Below are positions 1-8,837 of a stretch of 64,000 nucleotides of DNA, one piece after another. The notes below the pieces were generated by a model. That model saw only the letters and a program-made list of their open reading frames with translations. It searched no databases and was not told where the DNA came from. Every line of letters begins with the position of its first letter. The stretch's first letter is position 1. The DNA is from Psychrobium sp051201665 (GTDB lineage: Bacteria > Pseudomonadota > Gammaproteobacteria > Enterobacterales > Psychrobiaceae): positions 3,286,001-3,350,000 of the forward strand of contig NZ_CP179210.1 in assembly GCF_051201665.1 (NCBI RefSeq), given 5' to 3'. Made by a program: the position numbers and the translations under genes.

Positions 1-1
1 C

Positions 2-577
2 CAAGCGATAACGATTGATGTTTCTAACAAGCTTTTTGTTTCTTTAGCCGCAGGGATTAATATTGAGAGTTACTTTGGCTATTTAGGACAAAAAGTACCG
101 CTGATTAGGGTAATGCCTAACACACCTTCATTGTTGGGTTTAGGCATGAGCGGCTTATATGCAAGTGATGATGTAAGTGACATTGATAAAGCAGTGATTA
201 CGCAATTAATGGCCAGTGTCGGTCAAACTCTGTGGGTTGAAAAAGAATCTCATATTGACTTAGTAACAGCGTGTAGCGGCAGCTCACCAGCTTATTTTTT
301 CTTAATGATGGAATACATGCAACAGAGCGCTGTCAACATGGGGCTCACTGGCGAGGAAGCAAGACTGCTAATTCAGCAAGCAGCACTTGGCGCAGCGGAA
401 ATGGTTAGGCACAATGACCACCTTGAGCTATCTGAACTGCGCAAACAAGTGACATCAAAAGGCGGTACAACTCACGCCGCTATCGAAACATTTAAAGAAC
501 AAGGTTTTGATAACATGGTTGATAATGCCATGAAAAATGCAGTTAAACGTGCCGATGAAATGGCAAAAGAATTTTAA
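2..577 (+). CDS. proC: Pyrroline-5-carboxylate reductase (5' end outside window)
   Basis: Last step of proline synthesis: NAD(P)H-dependent reduction of pyrroline-5-carboxylate in the cytoplasm. The reading frame is open from base 2, so the N-terminal part of the Rossmann domain lies upstream of the window. Visible family signatures are SLAAGI followed by an RVMPNTP motif, then the helical C-terminal dimer domain with the ACSGSSPAYFF stretch, QAALGAAEM and a VTSKGGTT segment; E. coli has SPGGTT at the last site. An internal ATG at 113 is the methionine of MPNTP and is not the start. It leads into yggT 26 bases downstream, a usual arrangement in gammaproteobacteria. Confidence 0.96.
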   Translation, partial: QAITIDVSNKLFVSLAAGINIESYFGYLGQKVPLIRVMPNTPSLLGLGMSGLYASDDVSDIDKAVITQLMASVGQTLWVEKESHIDLVTACSGSSPAYFFLMMEYMQQSAVNMGLTGEEARLLIQQAALGAAEMVRHNDHLELSELRKQVTSKGGTTHAAIETFKEQGFDNMVDNAMKNAVKRADEMAKEF

Positions 578-603
578 TTTTAAATTACTAGGATAACCAG
601 TTA

Positions 604-1152
604 ATGAGTTCTTTCACTTTTTTAATAGATATTCTCTTTAATACCTATTTTATGATTGTTGTATTACGTGTGTGGTTGCAAATAGCCCGTGCCGATTACT
701 ACAACCCATTTAGTCAGTTTGTCGTTAAAGCAACAGATCCATTAGTGCGTCCTTTACGCAGAATTATTCCAGGTTTGTTTGGCATTGATATGGCAGGTGT
801 TGTCTTAGCACTGATAGTTGGTTTCGCTAAGATGTCTGTCTTGATGTTAATGAGCAGCGGCATTCATCCAATCCCATTACTCATCTTCGGATTCTTATTT
901 GCCATCAAAAAAACAGGATTACTTTTATTCTGGATTCTATTGATTCGTGCGATTATGAGCTGGATTAGCCAAGGTCGTCATCCTGTTGAACAAGTAATGG
1001 CTCAGATATCTGAACCTATTCTCCACCCTATTCGTCGACGCATGCCTGATTTAGGCGGCATCGATTTATCATTAATGATTGTGTCTATGGGCCTTATTTT
1101 TACTAACATGTTAATGGGCGATTTATTGGGCGGGATTTGGATTAACCTTTAA
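604..1152 (+). CDS. yggT: YggT family membrane protein
   Basis: Integral inner-membrane protein of 182 residues with two YggT repeats (about residues 1–80 and 95–180). Each repeat has hydrophobic helices and the family's amphipathic motif: PLVRPLRRIIPG followed by GIDM in the first, and PILHPIRRRMPD followed by GIDLS in the second. Relatives have been linked to osmotic tolerance and envelope organisation, but no precise biochemical role is established. It lies between proC and a DUF4426 gene with short spacers, so cotranscription is likely. The start has an AGGA about 13 bases upstream. Confidence 0.93.
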   Translation: MSSFTFLIDILFNTYFMIVVLRVWLQIARADYYNPFSQFVVKATDPLVRPLRRIIPGLFGIDMAGVVLALIVGFAKMSVLMLMSSGIHPIPLLIFGFLFAIKKTGLLLFWILLIRAIMSWISQGRHPVEQVMAQISEPILHPIRRRMPDLGGIDLSLMIVSMGLIFTNMLMGDLLGGIWINL

Positions 1153-1177
1153 CGGTTACCTTACACAGAGATAAATA

Positions 1178-1645
1178 ATGTTTAATTTAAAACGAATTTT
1201 AGTGGCATTAGTCATGGGAACGATCGCTATTTCACATGCTAATGCCAGCGACGAAAAAGCATTTCAGACCGGTGGTCAATACGAGCAGTCAGGTCGGTAT
1301 CAAATCCATTACATCGCGCTCCCAACGACATTATTGACGCCAAAAGTTGCCAGTACATACGGTATAAAACGCTCGAGTTATAATGGTTTTATTAATATTT
1401 CGATTCTAGATACCTTGCAAGATGGAAACCCTGCGGTGTCAGGTAAAGTGTCTGGCCAAGCGGTCAATTTAACAGGCAAACTTGTTGAATTAGAATTTAA
1501 AGAAATTAAAGAAAGCGATGCAATTTATTACATTGCCTCAATTCCTTTTCGCCACAAAGAGCAATTCACAATTCAAGTTCGCACAGTGAATAGCGAAGGT
1601 CTTAATAGCCTTGTGAAGTTCACCCAACAATTTTACGTAGACTAA
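1178..1645 (+). CDS. DUF4426 domain-containing exported protein
   Basis: A 155-residue protein with a clear Sec signal peptide (basic MFNLKR, hydrophobic stretch, cleavage near ANA-SD around residue 23). The mature part is rich in beta-strand patterns (QYEQSGRYQIHYIALPTT, YNGFINISILD) typical of DUF4426 proteins, which in marine gammaproteobacteria sit between yggT and rdgB as here. The function is unknown and a periplasmic location is inferred from the signal peptide. It is 13 bases from rdgB, which supports an operon from proC to hemW. Confidence 0.85.
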   Translation: MFNLKRILVALVMGTIAISHANASDEKAFQTGGQYEQSGRYQIHYIALPTTLLTPKVASTYGIKRSSYNGFINISILDTLQDGNPAVSGKVSGQAVNLTGKLVELEFKEIKESDAIYYIASIPFRHKEQFTIQVRTVNSEGLNSLVKFTQQFYVD

Positions 1646-1657
1646 TTAGGTTGTAGT

Positions 1658-2254
1658 ATGTCTCAAATCGTTTTAGCCACGGGAAACCAAGGCAAAGTAA
1701 AAGAATTAGCAGCAATGCTTGCCCCATTAAATTTAAATGTTGTAGCCCAAAGCGAATTCAATGTGCCAGATGTTCCAGAAACTGGCACTACCTTTGTTGA
1801 AAACGCCATCATCAAAGCGCGTCACGCAGCCAAAATTACAGGCAAGCCTGCCATTGCAGATGATTCAGGTCTTGAGGTTTCAGCACTTGGTGGCGCCCCT
1901 GGTATTTATTCAGCGCGATATAGTGGCGATAATGCAACTGATCAAACTAACATCGATAAATTACTCGTTGAAATGAAAGATGTTGATGACAATAGCCGAC
2001 AAGCTCGTTTTGTATGTGTGCTGGTTTATATGGCGCACGAAAACGACCCAACACCGATCATTTGCCAAGGTTTTTGGAATGGACACATTACAAAGACTCA
2101 AGAAGGCCGCGCAGGTTTTGGTTATGATCCGGTGTTTTATGTGCCATCTCTTGATTGCACAAGCGCGCAATTAGACAAAGCTGACAAGAATAAAATAAGC
2201 CATCGCGCCAAAGCGCTTAGCGCATTAGTTCCCCTGCTTGCGCAGCAAAAATAA
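1658..2254 (+). CDS. rdgB: XTP/dITP diphosphatase (HAM1 family)
   Basis: House-cleaning nucleotidase that hydrolyses dITP, ITP and XTP to monophosphates and keeps deaminated purines out of DNA and RNA. The N-terminal substrate loop TGNQGKVKEL, the IADDSGLEV segment with the catalytic Asp region, the GIYSARYSG motif and the C-terminal GFGYDPVF and SHRAKAL motifs are all present. The length of 198 residues is normal for the family. Its stop codon overlaps the hemW ATG by one base (TAATG), indicating translational coupling. Confidence 0.97.
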   Translation: MSQIVLATGNQGKVKELAAMLAPLNLNVVAQSEFNVPDVPETGTTFVENAIIKARHAAKITGKPAIADDSGLEVSALGGAPGIYSARYSGDNATDQTNIDKLLVEMKDVDDNSRQARFVCVLVYMAHENDPTPIICQGFWNGHITKTQEGRAGFGYDPVFYVPSLDCTSAQLDKADKNKISHRAKALSALVPLLAQQK

Positions 2255-3408
2255 TGACCATAGATACACTAAAGCTACCACCACTGAGTTTGTATATTCA
2301 TATTCCGTGGTGCGTTCAAAAATGTCCATATTGTGACTTTAATTCTCATGCGCTTAAAAACGAAATCCCTCATCAGGCTTATGTTGATGCGCTGCTTGAA
2401 GATTTGAGTGAAGAGCTAGAGAATGTTCACGGTCGGCAATTGCAATCAGTGTTCATCGGTGGCGGTACGCCAAGTTTGCTAGAACCTTTGCAAATGAAAC
2501 GGTTACTTGATGGCGTAAAATCAATGATTGATTGTGTTGATGATATTGAAATAACCATGGAAGCTAACCCCGGCACCGTAGAAGCGGGTCGTTTTAAGCA
2601 GTTTCAAGATGCAGGGGTCAATCGGATCTCAATCGGTGTTCAGTCATTCCAAAAAGATAAGCTAACTATTTTAGGACGTATCCATGATAGTGATGAGGCG
2701 ATCGCTGCTGCGAAGCAAGCCAACGATTTATCATTGCGTTCGTACAATATCGATTTAATGCACTCGTTACCAAAACAGAATGTCGGCGATGCCTTGGCTG
2801 ATTTGAAGCAAGCAATCACCCTATCGCCACCGCATTTGTCATGGTATCAATTAACCATTGAGCCAAATACTCAGTTTCATTCAAAGCCGCCAACAATTCC
2901 AGGCGATGAAGTGCTTGCTGATATTTTTGATGCTGGACGCCAAACATTGCTCGATGCGGGCTATGTTCAATATGAAATATCTGCATTTTCCAAACCTGGT
3001 TATCAATGCCATCACAATCTAAACTATTGGCGTTTTGGCGATTACATTGGAATTGGCTGTGGCGCACACGGAAAAATAACCGATGTATTAAATAATCAGG
3101 TATTGCGTTCAAGTAAAGTAAAACACCCTAAAGGGTATCTCGATAAGGATAATGCGTATTCTTTTGAACGTTGGGCTGTCGATAAAGAAGATATCGCCCT
3201 TGAGTATTTCATGAATAGGTTTCGTCTCGTTGAAGCTTGTCCTAGAGAAGAGTTTTCACAGTTCACGGGATTAAGTGAACAAACGATTGCCACGCCGATG
3301 CAGCGTGCAATTAACAAAGGGTTAATAGATCAGACGGCGACACACTGGCATGTGACTCCACTTGGCCAGCGTTTTTTAAATGAACTTCTCAATCTATTTA
3401 TGGAATAA
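2254..3408 (+). CDS. hemW: Radical SAM heme chaperone HemW
   Basis: Member of the HemN-like radical SAM family that binds heme and delivers it to respiratory enzymes; it was formerly mistaken for coproporphyrinogen dehydrogenase. The CxxxCxxC cluster motif is seen in PWCVQKCPYCDFNSH near residues 19–30, followed by the GGGTPSLL motif, the EANPGT glycine/glutamate motif, RISIGVQSF and the HNLNYWRFGDYIGIGCGAHG segment. At 384 residues it is of normal length and, as usual for HemW, carries no second CxxxC extension. It is the last gene of the proC–hemW run. Confidence 0.96.
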   Translation: MTIDTLKLPPLSLYIHIPWCVQKCPYCDFNSHALKNEIPHQAYVDALLEDLSEELENVHGRQLQSVFIGGGTPSLLEPLQMKRLLDGVKSMIDCVDDIEITMEANPGTVEAGRFKQFQDAGVNRISIGVQSFQKDKLTILGRIHDSDEAIAAAKQANDLSLRSYNIDLMHSLPKQNVGDALADLKQAITLSPPHLSWYQLTIEPNTQFHSKPPTIPGDEVLADIFDAGRQTLLDAGYVQYEISAFSKPGYQCHHNLNYWRFGDYIGIGCGAHGKITDVLNNQVLRSSKVKHPKGYLDKDNAYSFERWAVDKEDIALEYFMNRFRLVEACPREEFSQFTGLSEQTIATPMQRAINKGLIDQTATHWHVTPLGQRFLNELLNLFME

Positions 3409-3529
3409 CGAAAAAATTGCTGACAACAATCATATTGAGAGGATAGGTTTGGGTATTTTATCTTTATGACTAATTTAGTAGACTGAGTGTCTTGAATCGT
3501 AACCGTCATCAACTTTAACGGATAACCTG

Positions 3530-5422
3530 ATGAATAATAAAATAATATCATTAGGCGCAGGTGCGCTTGTATTGGGCGGTTGTAGCCTTAATTTTACACC
3601 AACTGAGGCTGATAAAGAACAATTAGCACAGCAACTTAATCCCGCCCAACAAGTTAATATTGCGGCCTCTCCCGCTGTGACAGCATCGCAACTGGCACAA
3701 GTTGCAGCGCAATCAGCCGTTGCAAATCAGCTCTTTGATGATATTTATAAAGAAAACTTAATGGCAAGTCCAATGCGTCAGACCTACATGGGCATCAAAC
3801 AAGATTACGATAAATGGGATGACATTAGTGACACTGCAGCTCAACAGGATCATTTAAAAGATATTGAAGATCTAAATCGTCTAAAAGAAATAAATCCCCT
3901 CTTATTAGATGAACAAACAAAATTAAGTTTTCAACTTTTTGAAAACAAATTGCAAGACTCAATTAATGACCATCAATGGCGCTTTCACAGTTATCCAGTG
4001 AACCAAATGCGTGGGCTCCATAGTCAAGCTGTTAGTATGCTTATCAATGCCCACAAAATTAGTAACAGCTCTGATGCTCAAGCGTATATAAAACGTTTAC
4101 ATGGCTTAAAGCCTTTGATGAAGCAGTTAACGCAGAATTTACGAGATCGTGAAGAGCGTGGAATAATGGCGCCACATTTTGTTTATGAGTACGTAATTAA
4201 TGACTCAATGAATGTTCTTAACGGCAAACCATTTAACAATAAAGGTGTGAGCCCGTTGTTTGCTGACTTCTCACGTAAAGTCGACAAATTGCCATTATCA
4301 AACAACGAAAAAGAGACACTAAAATATCAAGCACGTGATGCACTGCTTGGCGATGTAAAATCTGGATATAGTACACTCATTAGCTATTTACGAGAGCAAC
4401 AAGCTAGAGCTAGCTATGATGATGGTGTATGGAAGCTTCCTGATGGCGACACGTTTTATAAAAGAGCCCTTGAGAATACAACGACAACTTCATTAACCGC
4501 CAAGGAAATTCACAGCATTGGATTGAGTGAAGTTAATCGAATCCATGACGAAATGCGCCAAATCATGGACAAAGTAAAGTTTAAAGGTAATTTAAATGAA
4601 TTCTTTGAATTTATGCGCACTGATAAACAATTCTATTACCCAAATACAAATGAAGGGCGTCAGGCTTACCTAACGAAGGCGACATCATACATTGACCAAA
4701 TGAAGTTGCGCCTTGATGAGCTTTTTGTCGTTCAACCTAAAGCAGACTTAGTGGTGAAAGCAGTAGAGGCCTTTAGAGAAAAATCAGCGGGAAAAGCCTT
4801 TTATAATCGTCCTTCCCCAGATGGCACACGCCCGGGTCGTTATTACGCTAATTTGTATGACATGAATAACATGCCAAAATATCAAATGGAGGCGTTAGCC
4901 TTCCATGAGGGGCTACCTGGTCATCATATGCAGATATCATTGGGAATGGAGTTAACAGGCATTCCTGAGTTTCGTAAATACGGTCACTATACCGCCTATT
5001 CTGAAGGCTGGGGTTTGTACACCGAATTGTTGCCAAAAGAAATTGGTTTCTATCAAGATCCTTATTCTGACTTTGGCCGACTAGCAATGGAACTATGGCG
5101 TGCATGTCGTCTTGTTGTTGATACAGGCATTCACCAAATGCGCTGGACTAGAGAACAAGCTATCGCTTATTTGGTACAGAATACGCCAAACCCTAAGGGT
5201 GATGTTATAAAGGCTATTGAACGCTATATTGTCATGCCATCACAAGCTACTGCTTATAAGATAGGTATGATCAAGATAGTCGAATTACGTCAAAAAGCTA
5301 AAAACACGCTAGGCGACAAATTCTCCATTAGAGAATTTCATCATGCAATTTTACGTAATGGTCCAGTGCCGCTTGATGTATTAGAACAACAGGTTGATAA
5401 TTATATAAATAACGCGTTGTAG
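3530..5422 (+). CDS. DUF885 family lipoprotein (putative metallopeptidase-like)
   Basis: A 630-residue protein starting with a lipoprotein signal (basic MNNK, hydrophobic core, lipobox LGGC at about residue 18), so it is probably anchored in the envelope. The DUF885 core is recognisable: the AFHEGLPGHHMQ motif near residues 453–464 is the family's HExxxHH-like metal site, followed by YSEGWGLYTE with further acidic ligands. DUF885 proteins resemble M3-type zinc peptidases structurally, but no substrate can be named. It starts 121 bases after hemW and ends at a hairpin terminator. This gene begins the non-conserved block between hemW and yggN. Confidence 0.88.
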   Translation: MNNKIISLGAGALVLGGCSLNFTPTEADKEQLAQQLNPAQQVNIAASPAVTASQLAQVAAQSAVANQLFDDIYKENLMASPMRQTYMGIKQDYDKWDDISDTAAQQDHLKDIEDLNRLKEINPLLLDEQTKLSFQLFENKLQDSINDHQWRFHSYPVNQMRGLHSQAVSMLINAHKISNSSDAQAYIKRLHGLKPLMKQLTQNLRDREERGIMAPHFVYEYVINDSMNVLNGKPFNNKGVSPLFADFSRKVDKLPLSNNEKETLKYQARDALLGDVKSGYSTLISYLREQQARASYDDGVWKLPDGDTFYKRALENTTTTSLTAKEIHSIGLSEVNRIHDEMRQIMDKVKFKGNLNEFFEFMRTDKQFYYPNTNEGRQAYLTKATSYIDQMKLRLDELFVVQPKADLVVKAVEAFREKSAGKAFYNRPSPDGTRPGRYYANLYDMNNMPKYQMEALAFHEGLPGHHMQISLGMELTGIPEFRKYGHYTAYSEGWGLYTELLPKEIGFYQDPYSDFGRLAMELWRACRLVVDTGIHQMRWTREQAIAYLVQNTPNPKGDVIKAIERYIVMPSQATAYKIGMIKIVELRQKAKNTLGDKFSIREFHHAILRNGPVPLDVLEQQVDNYINNAL

Positions 5423-5438
5423 TATTGATATAGTTAGA

Positions 5439-5466
5439 GAAAGGCTACTACATCATAGCCTTTTTC
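5439..5466 (+). terminator. Rho-independent terminator after the DUF885 gene
   Basis: The arms aaaggcta and tagccttt enclose an 8-base loop and are followed by a T-rich run. It overlaps the last codons of the small convergent gene on the other strand. Confidence 0.7.
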
Positions 5467-5771
5467 TTCTTCTCAACATCCACAGTCAGCTGCATTACTG
5501 CACCAAGCTGTGGAATATCCTCCATTAACACCTCTTCAAATGTCTGCAAAGGTGCATATTTGCTAGTTGCTTTGTAATAAACACGCCAGTGCCGAGTACG
5601 TTGACATTGTTCAACTTTGTCATCAATACATTTTTTATCAACCAATTTGAGGATCTGTTGAATTTTGTCGACTTTGTACCATGCCGTCGACGAAGTGGCA
5701 TGCAGCACACTAATTGGCATCATAATTAGCGCCAGTGCACATATTTTATATTTAGTTGAATCAATCATCAT
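5448..5771 (-). CDS. Small exported protein of unknown function
   Basis: A 107-residue reading frame with a plausible signal peptide (MMIDSTKYK, then hydrophobic ICALALIMMPISVL, cleavage near LHA-TSS at about residue 25). The mature part has two cysteines (KKCIDDKVEQC) that could form a disulfide. It has an HWRVYYKATSKY segment and a very lysine-rich end (EKKKKAMM). I do not recognise the family. It converges on the DUF885 gene, and its 3' end overlaps that gene's terminator. It could be a lineage-specific periplasmic protein; the clear signal peptide supports a real gene. Confidence 0.6.
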   Translation of the reverse strand: MMIDSTKYKICALALIMMPISVLHATSSTAWYKVDKIQQILKLVDKKCIDDKVEQCQRTRHWRVYYKATSKYAPLQTFEEVLMEDIPQLGAVMQLTVDVEKKKKAMM

Positions 5772-6095
5772 TAGTCAGCCTGTTTGTAAACTTTATCTAG
5801 TTTGTTACAAATATCGTTGTGTCACAAGGTACTTATATCGTCTATCAATTCTTTCCATTTATTAGTTAAAAACAATTGTGTTTCTAGCCTAAATTCTAAG
5901 ACGATCTTGATATCAAAATAAACCATTGATTTAATTGCAATTATGTTAAGAGTTCGTTGTTAAATAACATAGATTAAGTTTGTTGTTTTTTCATCATTGT
6001 TACCGATTGACTTTCGACTACTAATCATTAGACTTCTCGCTAGCCAAAAATGACCAATAATAATATAAAGTAGTACTTTTTAACTATTAAATCCT
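5772..6095. other. AT-rich intergenic region
   Basis: A divergent spacer of 324 bases between the small exported protein and the GGDEF–EAL gene. It presumably holds both promoters, but no convincing operator, RNA gene or repeat was seen. The ATG at 6096 has no strong Shine-Dalgarno sequence. Confidence 0.5.
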
Positions 6096-8837
6096 ATGAT
6101 TTTACGATTGCCTCGATATCTGTTTGTTGTATTTATGTTACTAACGAGTTATCAAACCAACGGTTTTGATGAGCTAACATCTGTTACTTTACAATTAGAT
6201 ACACAACATCAATTTAGCCATGCTGGGTATTATGTCGCTATTGATCAGGGGTATTACAAAAAACATGGATTAGCAGTTACGATTAAGGAAGGTACTGAAG
6301 AAAACTTTTCACCGTTAACATCTCTCTTTCTAAACACAGCTCAATTCGCTATTGCGGGATCATCGCTCGTTTCACACCTAGAACAATCCCCCCAATTTCG
6401 CGTGTTAGCAACAATAGAGCAATTTTCGCCGTGGGTACTATTAACTAATCCAAATATCACCATAGAGTCATTGAAAAATCAGTCGATCGCCATCTCCCAT
6501 CAGGCCATAGAAATTCATACTATGCTAAAAGCCGCAGGGTTAAATAAAAGTGATTACCGTACTATCGAAAGTGACGATATAGCCTTATTCAATAATAATG
6601 ATGTCTCAGCTATCGCTGTAAAAACAACTCAATTACCCCACATCACAGCGAAGTTTACTAAGCCCTATGAACTCATTAATTCTCGCTCACTTGGATTGAA
6701 TTTTTATGGTGCCAATATCATTTCAACACAAGCCTATTTATCACTACATACTACCCAAGCAGAACAATTTAAGACTGCGACTTTACAGGGCTGGCAATAC
6801 GCATTAAAAAATCCACAATATACTGCCGAACTGATAAAAACCAGTTACAACGATACACTTTCAATTAATTCATTACTTGTTGAGCTTCGGCAGCTAACCT
6901 ATTTAATGCAGCCAAATTTGATAGAAATAGGCGCTTCATCTGCGATGCGCTGGCAAAAAATTGTCGCGAGTATGGGATTGTCAAACAGTGCAATTAATTC
7001 TGATAAAATCGTGTTTGAACCGCCTCAAACTGGCTACATTTTATCGCACCCTGCGGTGTGGTTTTTCGTTTGTGTGTTAGTGGTTTTTGTATTCATTCCC
7101 GTTATTGTTTTATGGCATTCAAAGCGCCATGCAACAAAAGAAATGCGTTTGATGAATAGTATTTTGAAAACGCAACAACAAGCTTCCATTGACGGTATTT
7201 TAACGTTTAATGCACAAGGGAAGTTAGTGTCAGCAAATAATCAACTAAAGCAATTGTGGGGCCTCAACGATACTCAACTTGTCGATATTGATAACTGGCA
7301 TGTGCTTTATGCGATGACTAAAAAAGTCTCAAATGCAAAAGAATTTCTCACATCTGTTAGAGCGCATAATGCTGATAACAATATGCAGAGTTTTTCTGAA
7401 ATCCATATGCGAGATGGACGGACTTTCGAACGCTTTTCAGCCCCTCTTTTTGACGAACATAAAACATTTGTTGGGCGTTTCTGGAGCTTTAGAGACATCA
7501 CGCAACGCAAACTTGCTGAAGAGAATATTTGGCTTCAAGCCAACTTTGACAGCTTAACAGATCTCCCTAACCGCTTAATGTTTAAAGAACGACTAATATT
7601 TGAAGTCAAAAAGACCGCTCGCAGTGGTAAAAAGGTCGCTTTGCTCTTTTTAGATCTGGATCGTTTCAAAGAAATTAATGATTCAATGGGACATGATGTG
7701 GGCGATAAGCTATTAATCGAAGTAGCGACTCGTCTTAAAAAGTGTGTTCGGGATATCGATATGGTTGCTCGACTTGGTGGTGATGAGTTTACAATTATTT
7801 TGAGTGATCTAGAAGATATAACCGTCATTGATAGGATTGCCCATAGCATACTAGCTGCATTAGCCACGCCTTTCTTATTAAGTGGTCAGCCACATTACAT
7901 CAGCACAAGTATTGGTGTGACTTTTAGTCCAAACGACGGTGTTGACGACGTTCAATTATTAAAAAATGCAGATCAAGCGATGTATCATGCCAAAGAGCAG
8001 GGTCGTAATAACGTTCAGTATTTTACGCAAGAACTGCAATCAAACGCGACAAAGCGACTGGCTCTATCAAATGATTTAAGACAAGCAATTGAACGCCAGC
8101 AGCTCTATTTAGAGTATCAACCTATCGTTTGCCTAGAATCGAAAAAAATAATGAAGGCAGAAGCCCTACTTCGATGGAATCATCCTGAATTAGGCATAGT
8201 GCCGCCAAATGAGTTTATTGAACTTGCCGAAGAATCAGGGCTCATCAACATCATCGGTGAATGGGTTTTTGAACAAGCGGCTAAACAAGTCAAAATTCTG
8301 CAACGTATCGAGCCTGAATTTTCGATTTCGGTCAATACTTCTCCGGTTCAATATCACAGTAATACCATCGATCCAAAAGCATGGTGTCGTCAATTATCAA
8401 AGCTTGAACTTAGAGATAAATCGATCATTATCGAGCTGACTGAAACCCTGCTTATTGAATCCAATAATGACTCTGTTGAAACTCTCAAAGACTTTAGAGC
8501 CTGCGGTATGCCAATTGCTCTTGATGATTTTGGTACCGGATATTCATCAATGTCGTATTTGAATAAATTTGATATCGATTATTTAAAAATAGATCGAAGC
8601 TTCGTGTCGAACCTGAGTCCTAAATCCAAAGAAAATGCGCTGTGTAAGGCAATTGTTACCATGGCTGATAGTTTAGGCATGAAAATAATTGCTGAAGGGA
8701 TAGAAACAGCGGAGCAACAACAATTACTTTATGAAATGGGCTGTAGTTTTGGTCAGGGGTATTATTTATCTAAACCTGTTAGAGCCTCAGCACTCGTTCA
8801 TAAATTGACTGAGAAAAATTCTACCTGCATTGCTTAG
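6096..8837 (+). CDS. NMT1-type sensor with PAS, GGDEF and EAL domains (c-di-GMP turnover)
   Basis: A 913-residue inner-membrane signalling protein. Residues 1–24 are a signal sequence. About 25–300 resemble an NMT1/THI5 periplasmic substrate-binding domain (FSHAGYYVAIDQGYYKKHGL). A transmembrane helix lies at about 325–345 and a PAS domain at about 355–475. The GGDEF domain (about 485–650) has an intact GGDEF motif and an inhibitory RxxD site (RDID) five residues upstream. The EAL domain (about 665–905) keeps EALLRW, the ELTET glutamate, DDFGTG, the KIDRSF lysine, EGIE and QGYYLSKP, so both catalytic halves look active. The ligand is unknown; NMT1 relatives bind pyrimidine or thiamine precursors. 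Its stop codon overlaps the stop of the convergent MbnH gene. Confidence 0.93.
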   Translation: MILRLPRYLFVVFMLLTSYQTNGFDELTSVTLQLDTQHQFSHAGYYVAIDQGYYKKHGLAVTIKEGTEENFSPLTSLFLNTAQFAIAGSSLVSHLEQSPQFRVLATIEQFSPWVLLTNPNITIESLKNQSIAISHQAIEIHTMLKAAGLNKSDYRTIESDDIALFNNNDVSAIAVKTTQLPHITAKFTKPYELINSRSLGLNFYGANIISTQAYLSLHTTQAEQFKTATLQGWQYALKNPQYTAELIKTSYNDTLSINSLLVELRQLTYLMQPNLIEIGASSAMRWQKIVASMGLSNSAINSDKIVFEPPQTGYILSHPAVWFFVCVLVVFVFIPVIVLWHSKRHATKEMRLMNSILKTQQQASIDGILTFNAQGKLVSANNQLKQLWGLNDTQLVDIDNWHVLYAMTKKVSNAKEFLTSVRAHNADNNMQSFSEIHMRDGRTFERFSAPLFDEHKTFVGRFWSFRDITQRKLAEENIWLQANFDSLTDLPNRLMFKERLIFEVKKTARSGKKVALLFLDLDRFKEINDSMGHDVGDKLLIEVATRLKKCVRDIDMVARLGGDEFTIILSDLEDITVIDRIAHSILAALATPFLLSGQPHYISTSIGVTFSPNDGVDDVQLLKNADQAMYHAKEQGRNNVQYFTQELQSNATKRLALSNDLRQAIERQQLYLEYQPIVCLESKKIMKAEALLRWNHPELGIVPPNEFIELAEESGLINIIGEWVFEQAAKQVKILQRIEPEFSISVNTSPVQYHSNTIDPKAWCRQLSKLELRDKSIIIELTETLLIESNNDSVETLKDFRACGMPIALDDFGTGYSSMSYLNKFDIDYLKIDRSFVSNLSPKSKENALCKAIVTMADSLGMKIIAEGIETAEQQQLLYEMGCSFGQGYYLSKPVRASALVHKLTEKNSTCIA

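Noticed and set aside
421..500. SKGGTT instead of SPGGTT in ProC as a sign of lost function
   Set aside because: The substitution is compatible with other marine ProC sequences as far as I recall, and the rest of the domain is intact.
2816..3112. A 98-codon frame on the minus strand inside hemW
   Set aside because: It lies entirely within hemW and has no recognisable domain or start signal.
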